Origin: Diphasiastrum complanatum
Lineage: Eukaryota > Streptophyta > Lycopodiopsida > Lycopodiales > Lycopodiaceae
Assembly (NCBI GenBank): GCA_029204225.1
Contig: CM055098.1
Coordinates: forward strand, 13,111,815 to 13,175,814
DNA length: 64,000 nucleotides
Direction: 5' to 3'
A program made the position numbers and the translations under genes. This document shows positions 41,882 to 52,427 of this stretch, piece by piece; within the stretch, counting starts at the first letter, position 1; every line of letters begins with the position of its first letter. Under the pieces are notes generated by a model. The model did no database searches. It was not told the DNA's origin and saw only the letters and a program-made list of their open reading frames with translations.

Positions 41882-43918
41882 ATGGAAGGGATGGTTGTTG
41901 CGGGCGGTTTCAGGGATGGAAGGACAGCAGCTGCTGGTGGGTTTGCTAATCTTGTTCAGAATAGTGATGGAGTAGCAAGAGCTAGACAGGATGCTGTTTT
42001 AGAGAGTACCTTATTGGACTTGCAATTTCAGCGTGAATGGTTTCAAGTCCACAGTGCTCAAGTATCAAATCGAGTTGATCATAATTCTGGATTGTTGCAA
42101 CATCAGTTTGACTCTCATCCCTATGTTGGCCTGCAGCATGAGGTACCCAAGTGTTTTGTGGAAGTGGCACAAGTAGAAGCTGTAGAAGATCCTGCGTTAA
42201 GGTTTGTTGATGAGATTCTGAGGACAGATCAGGAACTTGAGGAGCTAAATGGTGCTCAATTGGATAGAAAGTCCTTCCAGGCCATAGCCAAGGAGTTGTC
42301 AGATCTGATTTCGCATTCATCTCTCAATGGTGATTCTCAAGAATCTGTTTCTGACCGTACTAGGTTTGGTATGAAGAAGGATCATGACCCGGCAGGAGCA
42401 ACCAGCAGCATAAACGCTGCTAATTACAATCGAGTTCCGATAGCAGCAGCATTGTATAACGCTGCAGGCACTATACCTGATTTGCAACAACATCAGAGTA
42501 ACTCGGTAGCTGCAAGTGGGGAGACTTTTGGTGCGGTTTTAAAGTCCGAAAACGATCTTTTCCAGAATGAGGTGCCTCATCCGCAGGGTATGAGTTTCCA
42601 GATAAATGGATACAGAAAGCCTGCAGCGGGAAGCCCATGTAATTATTCAAGTGAGCAAGAAAAAACGGTGTCATGTACGAGAAAGGCTGGAAGGTACAGA
42701 AAACACCATGGTAAAGAAAGGAAAATTCACGAAACAAACCCAGCTGACAACAGAAACGAGGAGCCATGCCAAAAGAGTGTAGAGCATGTGTTGTTGCATG
42801 TGATGCTTGTGGAATGTGCAAAAGCTGTAGCTGCAAGCGAAACAGAAAAGGCATACACAATCATCGAGGAATTAAGAAAAATAGCTTCGCCTTACGGCAA
42901 CATCTACCAACGCCTGACATACTATTTCACAGAAGGATTGGTAGCTCGCATCACAGGCACAGGATACCTGCTCTATACCGCCATGGCAAGAGATCGCCCA
43001 TCTGAGGCAGACATGCTGAAAGCCTACCATCTGTATGGAAGCCGCTGTCCAAACGTGAGGCTCTCGCATTTGTTCTCCAACCAGAGCATTCTCAATGCAA
43101 TCCAAAAAGCAAAGCAACTGCACATTGTAGACTTCGCAATTCAATATGGGTTTCAGTGGCAATGCCTCATAAAAGCTCTTGCTAGTAGATCAACGGGAGC
43201 TCCTCGCCTTCGCATCACAAGAATTGTGGATCCGATCCAGGGCGAGGAGCCGGAGACAAGGCACCGCTTGCAGGAATACGCCCGCGCATGCAATATATCA
43301 CTGGAATACACGACCATTGCCATCAGGTGGGAGAATTTTTTTCCTTCCGCCATAGCCCGCGAACAAGGAGAGCTGCTGGTGGTTAACTTACTGTTCGGGC
43401 TGCGTCACCTTGTGGACGAGAGTGTGCCCACAGACCCTACATCCAGCGCCAGGCGGGTGTTGCTGACCAAAATCGGCAGCATGCAACCGGCGCTGGTGGT
43501 GCAGGGGGTCTGGAACGCGCCCAGCTGTAACTCACCCTTCTTCGGGACGCGCTTTCTGGAGGCGCTGTCGCACTATGGCGTTGTGTTCGATGCAGTGGAT
43601 GTGTCAGTTCCGCGTGAGCATCTGCAGCGCCTAGTGGTGGAGCAGCAGATGTGGGGGCGGGAGATTCTGAACATAGTAGCATGCGAGGGGGAGGAGCGAG
43701 TGGAGAGGCCGGAGTCTTACAGACGTTGGCAGGAAATCATGTGCAGCGCGGGGTTCGAACAGCTGCCGCTGCCACCCCAAATCTACAACAAAGCACTCAG
43801 CGTGCGGGGCTCCTTTCACAAGGATCACGCCATCTCTCACGACCGACACTGGTTGCTACATAGCTGGAAAAACAGGGTTCTGCATGCCTTCGCCACATGG
43901 CGTCCACTGTACACTTAA
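41882..43918 (+). CDS. GRAS-family transcription regulator, LISCL (SCL9/SCL14-like) type
   Basis: This intact single-exon gene encodes 678 residues. The N-terminal 290 residues are divergent but contain an acidic FVDEILRTDQELEELNG motif near residue 105, typical of the SCL9/14/33 group. The GRAS domain starts near residue 300: LHRI (VLLHVMLVECAKAVAASETE), the GTGYLLYTA and AADMLKAYHLY-like segments, VHIID (QLHIVDFAIQYGFQWQCLI, residue about 411), PRLRITRIVDP, the LHRII region with RRLQEYA-like sequence, PFYRE (GELLVVNLLFGLRHLVDES, then ALVVQGVWNAPSCNSPFF), the ERVERPESYRRWQ segment and the SAW motif ending WLLHSWKNRVLHAFATWRPL. GRAS proteins act in the nucleus; LISCL members coactivate TGA-bZIP stress and detoxification genes or meiosis-associated genes. 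The ATG at 41882 follows an A-run and is the first in frame. No disablement is seen. Confidence 0.95.
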   Translation: MEGMVVAGGFRDGRTAAAGGFANLVQNSDGVARARQDAVLESTLLDLQFQREWFQVHSAQVSNRVDHNSGLLQHQFDSHPYVGLQHEVPKCFVEVAQVEAVEDPALRFVDEILRTDQELEELNGAQLDRKSFQAIAKELSDLISHSSLNGDSQESVSDRTRFGMKKDHDPAGATSSINAANYNRVPIAAALYNAAGTIPDLQQHQSNSVAASGETFGAVLKSENDLFQNEVPHPQGMSFQINGYRKPAAGSPCNYSSEQEKTVSCTRKAGRYRKHHGKERKIHETNPADNRNEEPCQKSVEHVLLHVMLVECAKAVAASETEKAYTIIEELRKIASPYGNIYQRLTYYFTEGLVARITGTGYLLYTAMARDRPSEADMLKAYHLYGSRCPNVRLSHLFSNQSILNAIQKAKQLHIVDFAIQYGFQWQCLIKALASRSTGAPRLRITRIVDPIQGEEPETRHRLQEYARACNISLEYTTIAIRWENFFPSAIAREQGELLVVNLLFGLRHLVDESVPTDPTSSARRVLLTKIGSMQPALVVQGVWNAPSCNSPFFGTRFLEALSHYGVVFDAVDVSVPREHLQRLVVEQQMWGREILNIVACEGEERVERPESYRRWQEIMCSAGFEQLPLPPQIYNKALSVRGSFHKDHAISHDRHWLLHSWKNRVLHAFATWRPLYT

Positions 43919-44074
43919 CGTTGTCTGCATCCTTTTTCATTTGTGTTGTACACATCGTTTTTCATTTGTGTTAATATCAAGCAACTGAATTCTTATCTAG
44001 CCTAACCCTCGTGTGCTCTGAATGTGTCTTTTATTTTCTTTGTTTGTTTTGCCAGAGTATTGTAAGTTATTATT
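43919..44074 (+). other. Probable 3' UTR of the GRAS gene
   Basis: T-rich sequence with TTTTTCATTTGTGTTGTAC duplicated in part (TTTTTCATTTGTGTTAATAT). No exact AATAAA signal lies within 150 bp. The 3' end cannot be placed. Confidence 0.4.
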
Positions 44075-44550
44075 GATGATTCTCTCAAAGCTGACATGTC
44101 TTTTCTGCTGTGTTTGAGTTGAAAAAGAGCCTTAAACCTTTGCCACAGAGCGATAATCTTTTTTTGATGATTCTCTCAAAGTTGACATGTCTCTTCTATT
44201 GAGTTTGAGCTGAAAATTGAGCTTTTTTAAGCTTTGCCACAAAGTGGCAAACTGTTGTGATGATATGCTTAAAAATGAGATGTCTGGCTTTTGTGAGGCC
44301 GAGCACTAAATTGTTTCTTTCTTTTAGATTATTTTTTGTTACAATTGTCCTTTTTTCCATTTTGCAACAATTGAATGCTTCTTTGACATGCTTTGCCACA
44401 AAGTGGCAAACTGTTGTGATGATATGCTTAAAAAGGAGATGTCTGGCTTTTGTGAGTCCGAGCACTAAATTGCTTTCTTTCTTTTAGATCATTTTTAGTT
44501 GCAATTGTGCTTTTTTTCATTTTGCAACGATTGAATGCTTCTTTGACATG
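44075..44550. repeat. Two successive local tandem duplications (91 bp and 159 bp)
   Basis: GATGATTCTCTCAAAG starts at 44075 and again at 44166. GCTTTGCCACAAAGTGGCAA starts at 44231 and again at 44390, with the whole 159-bp unit copied. The CTTTGCCACA word is shared by both sets, so they may be stepwise expansions of one unit. Confidence 0.85.
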
Positions 44551-46095
44551 CTTCTTTGACTCTGAGAGTCCACATTTTTGGCAATGCTTGTTGTGATCTT
44601 TTAGATCACCTTGTTTTGTGTGGTATCAATTATCACTTATAATGCAAATCTAGTATATTCAATATAAGGTGATATAGAAAATGAAATGTAGTAATATCAT
44701 TAAATAATGATATTATAAATGAAATACAAGCTAACAAAATGGTTACGCCTCTGACCCTTCTCTTTGATTGCATCACATCTAATTGTAGTGTGTATCGTGC
44801 TCTGCCCTAAATTGCATGATATTTTATGATTTGAGCGTAGATTATGCTTATATCAGGAATTTTGTTGAATGGTTTTGAAATGCAGTTTATGAGTTGAAAT
44901 GTGGCATGTGATTAAAGCTGCTTCATGAAAGAGATATAAGCTATATCGAGGGTAAGTCCTGACTGACTGGCCTTGACTTAGCATAAATTTTTGCACGTTA
45001 CTATTGCTAATAACATATATAGAGGGCTTTAGAAAGCCAAGAGCTTCATGCCGATGAAACCCTTCATGGCTTATGGCTTTTTACCAAAAAGGTTGTTAAA
45101 GCATGAATTCAATGCAGAAGTCAAAAAGTAGGGCAATTATGGCTGATAAAGCTCTAAAAAATGAACCTGGAAAATTTTAACATGTATTTATTTACATTGA
45201 AAGAATATTTGGCAGGGTGCCAAGAGTTTATGCGATTGGATCGTATTGAGAGCCCACAGATTGAAGCAGAATCCAGATCGCATTTGTGAAACAATATGAC
45301 TTCAAATTTTTGTCCAGTCGGTAAACCATTGCACAGAAAGTTGGCAACACATACTCTTGCATTTCTGAAGTGCGATGCCAATATTGGAGGCAATAATGGC
45401 ACAATAATATGCCAACATCTTACTTACCAGTCTGATTCATTATTTTATAAATTGCAACCTTGTGGACTTGCTTTGACACAACCACACACTGTAAGTCTAT
45501 GAAAACTGTGCGTAGTTGTTTCAATTCCATCGTGAACCTCAGATAATGGGCACTATGCAATATGTCAGAGCATTTGGATGATGCAGGAATATTGGTGATG
45601 AGATGAGAAATGCTGACATTGTCTTAATGTTGATTAATTGTTGCAACCCTTTTGGGCTTAAAGTGCAGATGAGCACAACTGTCACAGAGGTCAAGGTCCT
45701 ATGCGTTAGTATGAACTTAATCGGACGATCGCAACCAGGTCAATATGGGACTTTTGTAGGGATTTTGGTTATCTATCAAATAGCCAAATATCTATCAAAA
45801 ATTAGTTATTACGGAGTGATACTGTTGCGTTTCTCGTATGGGTTTTATCCCGAAGAAATATGTCTTCATGGTTTTTGGCATTACTTATGTCTATGATGCA
45901 TCAAGATGATATTTTGGGCAACAGAACAGTTTGATGGTTTCCTTTTCAGAATAGCTTTTCATGATGAGGGGCTGGTTGAGACATCACATATTCTTTTTTT
46001 GAATCTCTACCCTCCTAAGAGGCCCTTCACATCTGGGCTTTGATGTTCTTGTACGCGAGCTCTTACGGTTTTTGTCAACTGGATCACACTTCATG
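44551..46095. other. No gene recognised
   Basis: AT-rich intergenic sequence. The frame 45603-45896 (97 codons) has no motif. Confidence 0.4.
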
Positions 46096-46217
46096 ACAAG
46101 AGAGCTACTGCTTTCATGATGATGGCATGAAGCTCTAAAGTGTCTACAAGGTCTAGACAAGAGAGCTACTGCTTTCATGATGATGGCATGAAGCTCTAAA
46201 GTGTCTACAAGGTGCTT
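46096..46217. repeat. 61-bp tandem duplication
   Basis: The unit beginning ACAAGAGAGCTACTGCTTTC at 46096 is repeated without visible change at 46157, so the duplication is recent. Confidence 0.93.
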
Positions 46218-47040
46218 CACAATGGGTCCTATGAAGTTGCTATAGGGCTCTCTACTTGAACCTTCACTCTTTACCCCTCTTCTTTGTCCCCTCTTGGCTC
46301 CAAACAGCTGTATCACATTCCTTTTGTCTTCATGAGTATCTATCTACCTTTATGAGCTTTTCACCAATCGATAAATGTGCATGACTTTCCCTTCACGATG
46401 AGTTGGGCTGTATTGAAACGCCCTGATTTACTATTATTGTTTATTGGTAACCTCTAGGCCTTTTGTCATGTAGAGGTCCTTCATAATTTGTATTAGACAC
46501 ATGACCTTTTCCTTTACATCATCAGGGTTATCAAACACACCCTTTATCTCTGTGCATGCACAGTTAGCTTCTATGCCACTTCGTAGCGCATAATTTGTTA
46601 AAGGCACATCCAAACGAATGTGGATGTTTACTATTAGTAGCAAACTGCATGTTCGCGGCTTGTAATCTATAACTATTATAATCAATTATTGAGCATCTCA
46701 CTAAGAAAAAGTTACAAAGAACTTAACTAAAATTAGTGCTTGACCTCACAAGACTTGTATACACCTGCCCTCTGTAGACCTGATTATGCTCAGACTTCTA
46801 CAGGTGATTATTTATGTAAACTATCTTCTTCAATCATCTTCCCAAGTGTATCTCATTTCTTATCTCTTGCTACCTGTGTTGCCTGATCTTTTCAGGTATA
46901 TTCTTAGAAACCTGTTCCGACCCTCGTATCTTATTGGCACGGCCAGTTTGGCCGCGACCAACTTCTCCATGCGACATGTGTCCCCAGGTGCCTCATGATG
47001 CTGCCCGCCGCCCTGCCCGACCTGCCCGAGTGACATTAAA
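46218..47040. other. No gene recognised
   Basis: Short minus-strand frames (45984-46316 and 46434-46685) show no motif I can name. Confidence 0.4.
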
Positions 47041-47480
47041 CGGTTGCTTGCCATGGGATTGATGGGTTTATCCCATAATATTTTTCCCGAACCGGTCCAC
47101 CGTGCATATATACTCAAAATGCCAAAAAGCTCTCATGTGTGTGTGTGTGCCCCTGGGTTGCGCTCCCCTCCGCTCCGGCGCCCGGGTGGCAGGTGCGCCG
47201 GGGCCCCTGGCGCCGGTGCCAGGTGGTCCCGGCGCCCAGCTCCGCGGTCCGCGTGACAGGGTGGCAATCGGGACAGTGGGTCCCGGCACCCGGTTTTCGG
47301 GCGCTCGCTCGGCACTAACGATTTTGCGGCAACACTGGGGTCCACGGTTGCACGAATTCCTGTCCCCTGCCCGGAGTCCACGTGTTGATTTACGACTGGC
47401 ACGGGGCCAAAGCTGTCCCCGTGCCAATAAGCGACAATGCTGTTCCGACCCTTTTGGTCGGAACGTATGTACGTTCCGTA
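47041..47480 (+). repeat. Diverged terminal module with GC-rich tail
   Basis: GGGTTTATCCCATAATATTT, then GTGCATATATACTC, then CATGTGTGTGTGTG and a GC-rich block parallel the modules at 40352 and 40711. The GC-rich tail contains palindromes such as GAACGTATGTACGTTC. It is a more distant member of the same repeat family. Confidence 0.5.
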
Positions 47481-48348
47481 CAGGAACGTACTGGGTTGGA
47501 ACATTTTTTTTTGCATGAATATGAAAGTTTTCTTTGTTAAACAAATATGAATTTTTTTTTTTACATTTTCTGGCCACATTCCGGAACGCCCAGCTATGAT
47601 TCTAAGGATGCTACTGAACTTTTGTACATTAGTAGGAATGGTTCAAGAGATCCTCAGGGAGAGTATGGGGTGTATTATGAGATCAAGCTTATGGGGAAAG
47701 CCATGTTGCCAAGATAATTTCACCATACCAGAAAAGTGGGAAGGATGCCAGTCTCTTTTAACTTAAAGAAATCACTATCAGCACAATAAGAAGTTAGAGT
47801 AGATCTAACAACAAAAGAAAGCTATTCTACTTTTTAAATCACTTATTCTTGGCCTTTTGTTGACTTTTTGGCTCTTTTACTTGGTGTTCATGTGTCCCTT
47901 GGCCTCTTCTGTTGGTTTTGGGCTCTTGTCAATTTTGTATGATTTTCATGGTTTTTTTGTATGACTATTCAAATTTAGATGAAAGATTCGTGGGATAAGG
48001 GATGAAGACAGCTGGAGGTGAAAATGATGGAAGTGACAATTGGAGGTGGAAGGTTCTGTAGTGTCTTTTAAACAGAGAGGTCAAAGTCTGGTATAGGAGA
48101 TTGCATCCCAGCATAAGCAGCAAATCTTCACCCTACAAAGCAAGATGACTTTAACTGAGGATGACATGAATAAAATTGAAGGAAGAATGCCAAGCAGAGT
48201 GACAGCATCAGCAGCACGGATAATAGGAGCTGCTACTCAAATCAGGAGCAAACTAGTCAGCTCTCACTTCAGCAAGCCTGTGGTTCTTGCATGCCTAATA
48301 ACACCTGGGCAATCGATGAGTCCAACTGGCACAATTGGCATGGTAATG
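47481..48348. other. Unassigned stretch
   Basis: A frame at 48145-48393 encodes SKMTLTEDDMNKIEGRMP and further residues, perhaps a retroelement gag scrap, but no domain can be named. Confidence 0.3.
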
Positions 48349-48700
48349 TGGAGCAAGAACTTGAAGAGAGAGTTTTGGGACCGCTCTATGTAGTCGAAAA
48401 AGGTGGAGGAAGAGAAGGATGAATCTCAGGAGAACCCTGATGAGGGAGTTGACAGTGCAGGGTAATTGCAACCATAGTTACCAGGGAACATGTTCCCTCG
48501 TTCCTGGACATAGGGGAGTTCTGGCACAATTGGCATCGCAATGTGGAGCAAAGACTTGAAGAGAAAGTTTTGGGACCACTCCATATAGAAATTGAGAGTT
48601 TGTCGAAATAGGTGGAGGAAGAGAAGGATGAATCTCAGGAGAACCCTGATGAGGGAGTTGACAAGGCAGGGTAATTGCAACCATAGTTACCACGGAACTC
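48349..48700. repeat. Direct duplication, period 194 bp
   Basis: GTGGAGCAAGAACTTGAAGA at 48349 matches GTGGAGCAAAGACTTGAAGA at 48543. Both continue through GGTGGAGGAAGAGAAGGATG and GGAGTTGACA to AACCATAGTTACCA. The second copy has a 19-bp insertion with AATTGAGAG. Confidence 0.88.
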
Positions 48701-50239
48701 GGTCTTAAACACAAGGAACAATGTTTTCATTTATTTTTTTCAGCCTTCAAAATTGCGTAAGTTCATGAGTATATACCTTTGATTTGAATGTGTGAAGTTG
48801 TGAACTATGAAGTTGGTCAAAAAAGAAATTTCACATGGCATTCACACATACCCACTTTCTTGAAAACGTCCCCGTTCCCAAGGGTCCATATGTCCCCTCA
48901 TTCGCATTCCTTGGCACCTATGATTGCAACAAGCGGCAACTACTCCAGAGAATCCAGTTACAGATGACAATGACTAGCATAAGACGTATAGAAAATTTAC
49001 GATTCCTTGTTTTCAGTAACACCAGCTTCTACAACCATTCATATACGGTTGCGAAGTGCCAACTGAATGATGAAATCGCCCACTAAGTTGATAGCAATGA
49101 GTGAGCTGACCAGTGCGAAAGAAGGCGCAGGGATAAGGTGATCAAAGTGCGTCCCTTGTTTTGGTGCCTCCCTTCTCTCTTTCCAATGATCGAATGAAAC
49201 CCACCCTCCACCCTTGTCGATACAAGCTTATTTTGACCTACGATCTATGCTGTCAAGATGAGCTTTACGGTTTGTGAAGTGTCTTCTGTCAAAATCTCAG
49301 TGTGTTGTAACAATAAAGATAGCACTTAGGCTTCAATTCTGATCCAAGAATCAATAGTTCAAAGTTCAAAAGAACTGCTGGGAAAAAAAAAACAGGTTCT
49401 AACAGGCAGTAGATAGCTCCGAAGGGCTTACAGCCAACTTGGGCTGGCCCTTGATTGGAGACTCTTTAGAATTTCTCAGTTTGAGAAGAAAAACCAGCAC
49501 GTTTACCCTCTTCAAGGAAAAAAGAAGAAAGTGAGAACTAATGCGTGAAGCAACGGAAGGCCGTGACAGTGCAAACCAACGGAAGCTGTCTTTAAGCTTT
49601 TACTAGCAGCTATTTGTTCCTCTTGAAAGCCGCAGTTATCCACCAGACGGGGCAGAATCAGCGTGCCAGTAGTTGTGTGATCAGACACAGGAGCATAATC
49701 AACGTGTCTTGTGAATTGTGATATTCTCACCAAGTCCAGGGCCTCCTCCGAAATTTCACAATTTCACAATTTTCAGGGTTTTGCAGACTTTCGAAGAGCA
49801 TAGCCAATGATCCAGCCGTCGGATCAAGTTCATGTAAAAAGCAAAGTTGGTCGGAATTGTCTTGTCTAAATTTTGACCGACGCGATTGTGCAGATTCAGT
49901 CGGAATCAGAAGACATAAGTGTTTTTTATGAACCAGCCTGCAGAACTAGAATCTGGCTCTTTGTCTCCTATAGAACATTTGAGGCAACAAGATTGAATGC
50001 TACTATACAGTTTCCATTTTCGTCGTTGCTTAAAGATCAAAAGGATAACTCGTTTAATAAGTGGTGTGGGGGCCTGTGTTCTTGTTTCTGGCTTTCGCCC
50101 TCTCTTGGCGGATTGCATTGCTCATGTGGATAGTAGTTCTCTGCTTTTTCAGCACCTCATCGTTGCGCGAGAGCTGCTCTCATCTTTGCCCATGCATGTC
50201 TTTCTCCTTTTGAGCAACTCCTCACTTTCAGTTCAGTTC
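48701..50239. other. No gene recognised
   Basis: Short frames only. ATGGCATTCACACATACCC and following text show no motif. Sequence becomes GC-richer towards 50,100, where the next coding scrap begins. Confidence 0.4.
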
Positions 50240-50690
50240 ACTTGCAAGAGACCCTCTTGGAGCGCATGCACAAGCAAACCCTTTCCAGCATGCTCTCTGA
50301 GGCTCCTTCGGTGTTGCATCGAGCTCGGCTTCTTTTTTGTGCGGGTCCAGGTGCGGGGGCTTGGCTGTCAGCTCGACCTGTTATTCCTTCATTTTGGTGT
50401 CTTCTGTCATCTTCACCAGCGGCCGCTATAGCCAGAGATGGAGGATTCCATGTCCTTAGAGAGCAGTCTCATGTCCTTCCTTCTATTGTATCCCACTCTC
50501 CCCGCAGGCATGTTGACATTGACCTCTCCCGAGATGGGCTTCGTACTTTGGCAGATGTTGTTGTTGATCCCACGCGTGGTGACCTACTACCTCGCTCTGC
50601 CTTCACACCAGGAGAAGCGGCAGGCGTGGTAGCACATACAAGAGAAGAAAAGAAAACTACTCCGACAGACACCCTACTTGATGTGAATCC
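50240..50690 (+). pseudogene. Plant retroelement-associated C-terminal domain fragment
   Basis: The open frame 50242-50745 reads RARLLFCAGPGAGAWLSARP near its start and then RRHVDIDLSRDGLRTLADVV and DPTRGDLLPRSA. This pattern resembles a domain found near the ends of RT-like open frames in several plant genomes. The Cys/His-rich middle expected between the two blocks is missing. It is a relic whose exact family I cannot fix. Confidence 0.4.
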
Positions 50691-50703
50691 TTGCGACTCC
50701 GCA

Positions 50704-50759
50704 GCTCTGATACCATTGTTGTGCATCTCTTCGATTGTCGATTAAGGGCTCTTATACCA
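50704..50759 (-). other. Two minus-strand copia PBS motifs
   Basis: GCTCTGATACCA at 50704-50715 is an exact reverse PBS. GCTCTTATACCA at 50748-50759 has one mismatch and is followed by TGATGTGG at 50761, a possible LTR edge. Confidence 0.5.
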
Positions 50760-50760
50760 C

Positions 50761-50990
50761 TGATGTGGATCCTTGGACTTCGGATCTCCAAGCCGCTCTA
50801 ATGCAGCTATTGTGGATCTAGGAATTCGAAGCCGAAGACTTCGAGCACTTCGAAGTCGGAGCTAGTCAGGATTCACTGATATTAGCTCAGATGGAGCCGA
50901 TCTGTCCGGGGAAGCTACTGCTTCATTACGCGATCAGACATCTTTCGAATAACAGATAACTACTGCTAATCTGGTACTGATTTATGAACA
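50761..50990 (-). repeat. Possible copia LTR shared between two minus-strand copies
   Basis: The segment lies between a minus-strand PBS on its left and the 3' end of a minus-strand copia pol on its right. It could therefore be the 3' LTR of the 51-52 kb element and the 5' LTR of a lost neighbour. It has CTTCGAAG palindromic words that recur near 63,900. The right border is only approximate. Confidence 0.35.
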
Positions 50991-51033
50991 GTAGATAATG
51001 TCTAGTGACAACGGAAGTATATTCACTTATGAA

Positions 51034-52080
51034 TTAAACAAGCATCATAACATTCAGAGATTGTATACATTGAGCAAAAGAACTGTTAGCTGTCATTTTT
51101 GCGGTCTTCACATACTCAATCTGAATTTCTCGTTTCTGCACAAGATCTCTAATATAATGGTATTTGAGTGGAATGTGCTTTATCCTGGAATGAAAGACAG
51201 GGTGTTGAATCATGGAGATTGCGCTGGTATTATCCATATACATGACAGTGGTTCTGCTTGTTGCTCTCCTAGCTCATTCAACAGTTGTCTCAGTCACACG
51301 ATCTCGTTTGCATTATTTGAAGTAGCTACATATTCTGCTTCGCATGAGGATTATGCGACAAGAGTCTGCTTTTTGCAAACCCAGTTTACTAGCTCTCCAC
51401 ATATCATGAAACATCCGCCAGTGACAGATTTGTTGTCATCCTTCGAGCTTGCCCAAGTGGCGTCACTATATGCCTTCAGAGTGGATTCATCTAGCTTGGA
51501 ATAGACAATGCCAAAATTCATGGTCTGCTTGAGATATCGTAAGATTCTCTTAGCTAGCTCCCAATGGTACTTTCCTAGATTGTTAGAAAATTGTGCTAAA
51601 GCATAAACAAGAAAGGCCAAATCTGGTCGAGTGCATATAGTCAGGTACATTAGAGCTCCGATCAAATTTCGAAAAAGTATATTACTCATTTCGAATTCTT
51701 CCTGCTCAGTCCTTGGACAGTCTTCTTTAGGGTGCCATAGGAGTTTCCTTTCCTTTGCATTCTAACATTGAATAGTCTGCTAGAATTTTACAGGCATAAC
51801 TATCTTGGAAAATTTTTATAGTTCATGTTGTTTTATTCCTAGCGATTTCTATTCCTAGGAATTTCTTAGCCTCACCGAGGTCTGTTATTTCAAACTCTCG
51901 TCCTATAAGATCCTTGGTTTCTTTTATCATCTCTATGTCATTACCGAACATTAGAGTGTCATCAACAAATACAGCTAAGATTAAGGAACTATCACCTTCA
52001 GTCTTAATAAAGACATCATTGTCTGAAACTAATATTCTAAAACCAATAGAGATTAAAAATTCAGACATTAGAGGAGTTCC
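51034..52080 (-). pseudogene. Ty1/copia RT and RNase H, minus strand, broken
   Basis: From right to left, the RT part has ILAVFVDDTLMFGND (variant of YVDD) and EFEITDLGEAKKFLGIEIAR. Then come RNLIGALMYLTICTRPDLAF, SDATWASSKDDNKSVTGG, an SSCEAEYVA-like segment near 51330 and the RNase H end DNTSAISMIQHP with HIPLKYHYIRDLVQ. Three frames are needed. Integrase, gag and the right-hand LTR were not found, so the element is truncated at about 52,080. Confidence 0.88.
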
Positions 52081-52427
52081 AAAATAAAAAAAAGACCCTT
52101 TGTAAATATACTTTTATTTTTTTTCTTTAGTTTCGACCGTCACCAGGCCCAATCAAAATGCACAGATTTGAAATCTACGTAACGTAATTCAGATTAACTG
52201 AGAAATAAAAATGCAATATAGAAAACTTTGAAATTTGTGTCCAGGCAGCATGGACGTATCCCATTGGTTTCTTCTTCCTGCTCGACACGTGCTAATCTGT
52301 CCAAGACGTCAATACCTCAAGTTAAATTTACTTGACTATGCTGGTTAGTATAATGAAATTTTCTAACTATACTAGTTACAGTTATAGAAATACAGTATGT
52401 ACAGTTACATAAAATATGGTATAAGCA

